Shown here piece by piece: positions 63,553 through 64,000 of a stretch of 64,000 nucleotides of DNA. The position numbers and the translations under genes were made by a program. The stretch covers positions 186,001 to 250,000 of the forward strand of contig NZ_JAGJEI010000003.1 in NCBI RefSeq assembly GCF_018100985.1, in the 5' to 3' direction. The first letter of the stretch is position 1; each line of letters starts with the position of its first letter. The notes under the pieces are model-generated. The model was given only the letters and a program-made list of their open reading frames with translations, had not been told where the DNA came from and searched no databases. The stretch comes from Pseudoalteromonas sp. MMG007 (GTDB lineage: Bacteria; Pseudomonadota; Gammaproteobacteria; Enterobacterales; Alteromonadaceae).

Positions 63553-64000
63553 ACAACATTAGCCCTAACGAGCAATGATCTTTATATTCAAAAGTTAAAT
63601 CTTCAGCGGTATGTTTGGTATTTAGGCAATGCTGTGTGGTTATTCCTCATAAATGAGCAATAACGTAGCATAAAGACCAAACATGCGCTCCCCTTTGGGT
63701 TCTTTCTAGGGGCTATTTACTCTTTGCTGCCTACATAGATGTTGGTAAAGGGCATGAGCACGACGCGCAAACTTTGCTCGGTTTTTGCTTATTCTTACAT
63801 GGATGTAAGTCATTAGGCTCATGCAGGAGCAGTTACCGAGCCCACTCGATTACAAATCTCGCGCCGCGATTAAATAGCTCCTAGTCTAAGGCTAAAGTTT
63901 TTACGCCACAAGCGGCGTGATATTTAACCCGAGGAGATTAAACGAGCGATAACAACTGCATGGGTAACATGCGCTTAAAGTAAATAGTTGTAAAACTTGC
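63553..64000. other. Right-end intergenic region
   Basis: No gene is visible in the last 448 bases. The structured repeat core copy 2 lies at 63748-63884. Before it, an inverted pair ATGTTTGGTATTTA (63611-63624) and CATAAAGACCAAACAT (63669-63684) flanks a short stretch that the first copy lacks. Confidence 0.5.
63748..63884. repeat. MITE-like structured repeat, copy 2 (core)
   Basis: About 137 bases match the core at 27852-27989 in the same orientation, with identical CTTACATGGATGTAAG, GCAGGAGCAGTTACCGAGCC and CTCGCGCCGCGATTAAATAG blocks. The outer inverted ends differ: here CTAGGGGCTATTTA (63706 on) pairs with TAAATAGCTCCTAG (to 63884). The shared core with divergent flanks suggests a mobile or much-copied element. 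Confidence 0.78.

Noticed and set aside
1..64000. CRISPR arrays, tRNA, rRNA, riboswitch and transposase genes
   Set aside because: I read both strands for regularly spaced repeats, tRNA TψC-type motifs, thiamine-type leader folds and DDE transposase motifs and found none.

Overview
The window looks like chromosomal DNA of a marine gammaproteobacterium of the order Alteromonadales, most probably Pseudoalteromonas. Base composition is AT-rich and the codon use is even. The gene content fits an algal-polysaccharide degrader: laminarinase with a TonB-dependent receptor, PTS-free sucrose and mannitol use, a periplasmic catalase with an ankyrin partner, and the Alteromonadales-type YnjBCD transporter. 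This taxonomic call is inference from protein character; no rRNA or tRNA lies in the window.

Layout. (1) 1-7667: a rightward, overlapping operon with a VTT/mercuric-reductase-like flavoprotein (cut by the window edge), a DUF547 protein, the ABC transporter YnjB-YnjC-YnjD, a YnjF-type CDP-alcohol phosphatidyltransferase and a fatty-acid-hydroxylase/sterol-desaturase-type membrane enzyme. (2) 7940-13187: a laminarin module, with twin LacI-type operators, a GH16 lipoprotein carrying tandem binding modules, and a large TonB-dependent receptor. (3) 13239-15676: S41 peptidase, DUF421 protein and a frameshifted AraC remnant. (4) 15756-23336: a complete sucrose module with LacI regulator, sucrose phosphorylase, MFS permease, TonB receptor and fructokinase; two identical palindromic operators mark it. 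(5) 23405-27664: STAS-like protein, cupin, glutathione transferase with divergent TetR, and a CstA-type peptide/pyruvate permease. (6) 28101-33239: a leftward mannitol module with HAD phosphatase, NCS1-type permease, mannitol 2-dehydrogenase and fructokinase. (7) 33610-35692: secreted catalase plus AnkB. (8) 35747-42285: an ABC exporter fused to an M1 peptidase, divergent from a LytS/LytTR two-component pair. (9) 42354-51054: YddG-like exporter, RutR-like regulator and a tightly coupled ureide operon (RraA-like protein, amidase, oxamate amidohydrolase HpxW, TauE permease, ureidoglycine-glyoxylate transaminase, allantoate amidohydrolase) with RutR-like operators. (10) 51152-56520: YrbL, OpgG and three small cassettes separated by attC-like sites with no integrase in view. 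(11) 56769-63552: Rof, a DUF417-type membrane protein, a DASS anion transporter, a YadS/TRIC channel and two tandem paralogous secreted proteins of unknown activity.

How the parts work together. The sucrose and mannitol modules both make fructose in the cytoplasm and each carries its own PfkB kinase, so both feed fructose 6-phosphate into glycolysis. The ureide operon can be read as allantoate to ureidoglycine, then transamination with glyoxylate to oxalurate and glycine, then oxamate, then oxalate plus ammonia. The oxalurate step has no known enzyme here, and the adjacent amidase is the obvious candidate.

The least explained items are the RutR-controlled ureide operon, the integrase-less cassette cluster, the duplicated structured repeat at 27852 and 63748, the tandem TIM-barrel-like paralogues at 60838-63552, and the first operon built around YnjBCD.
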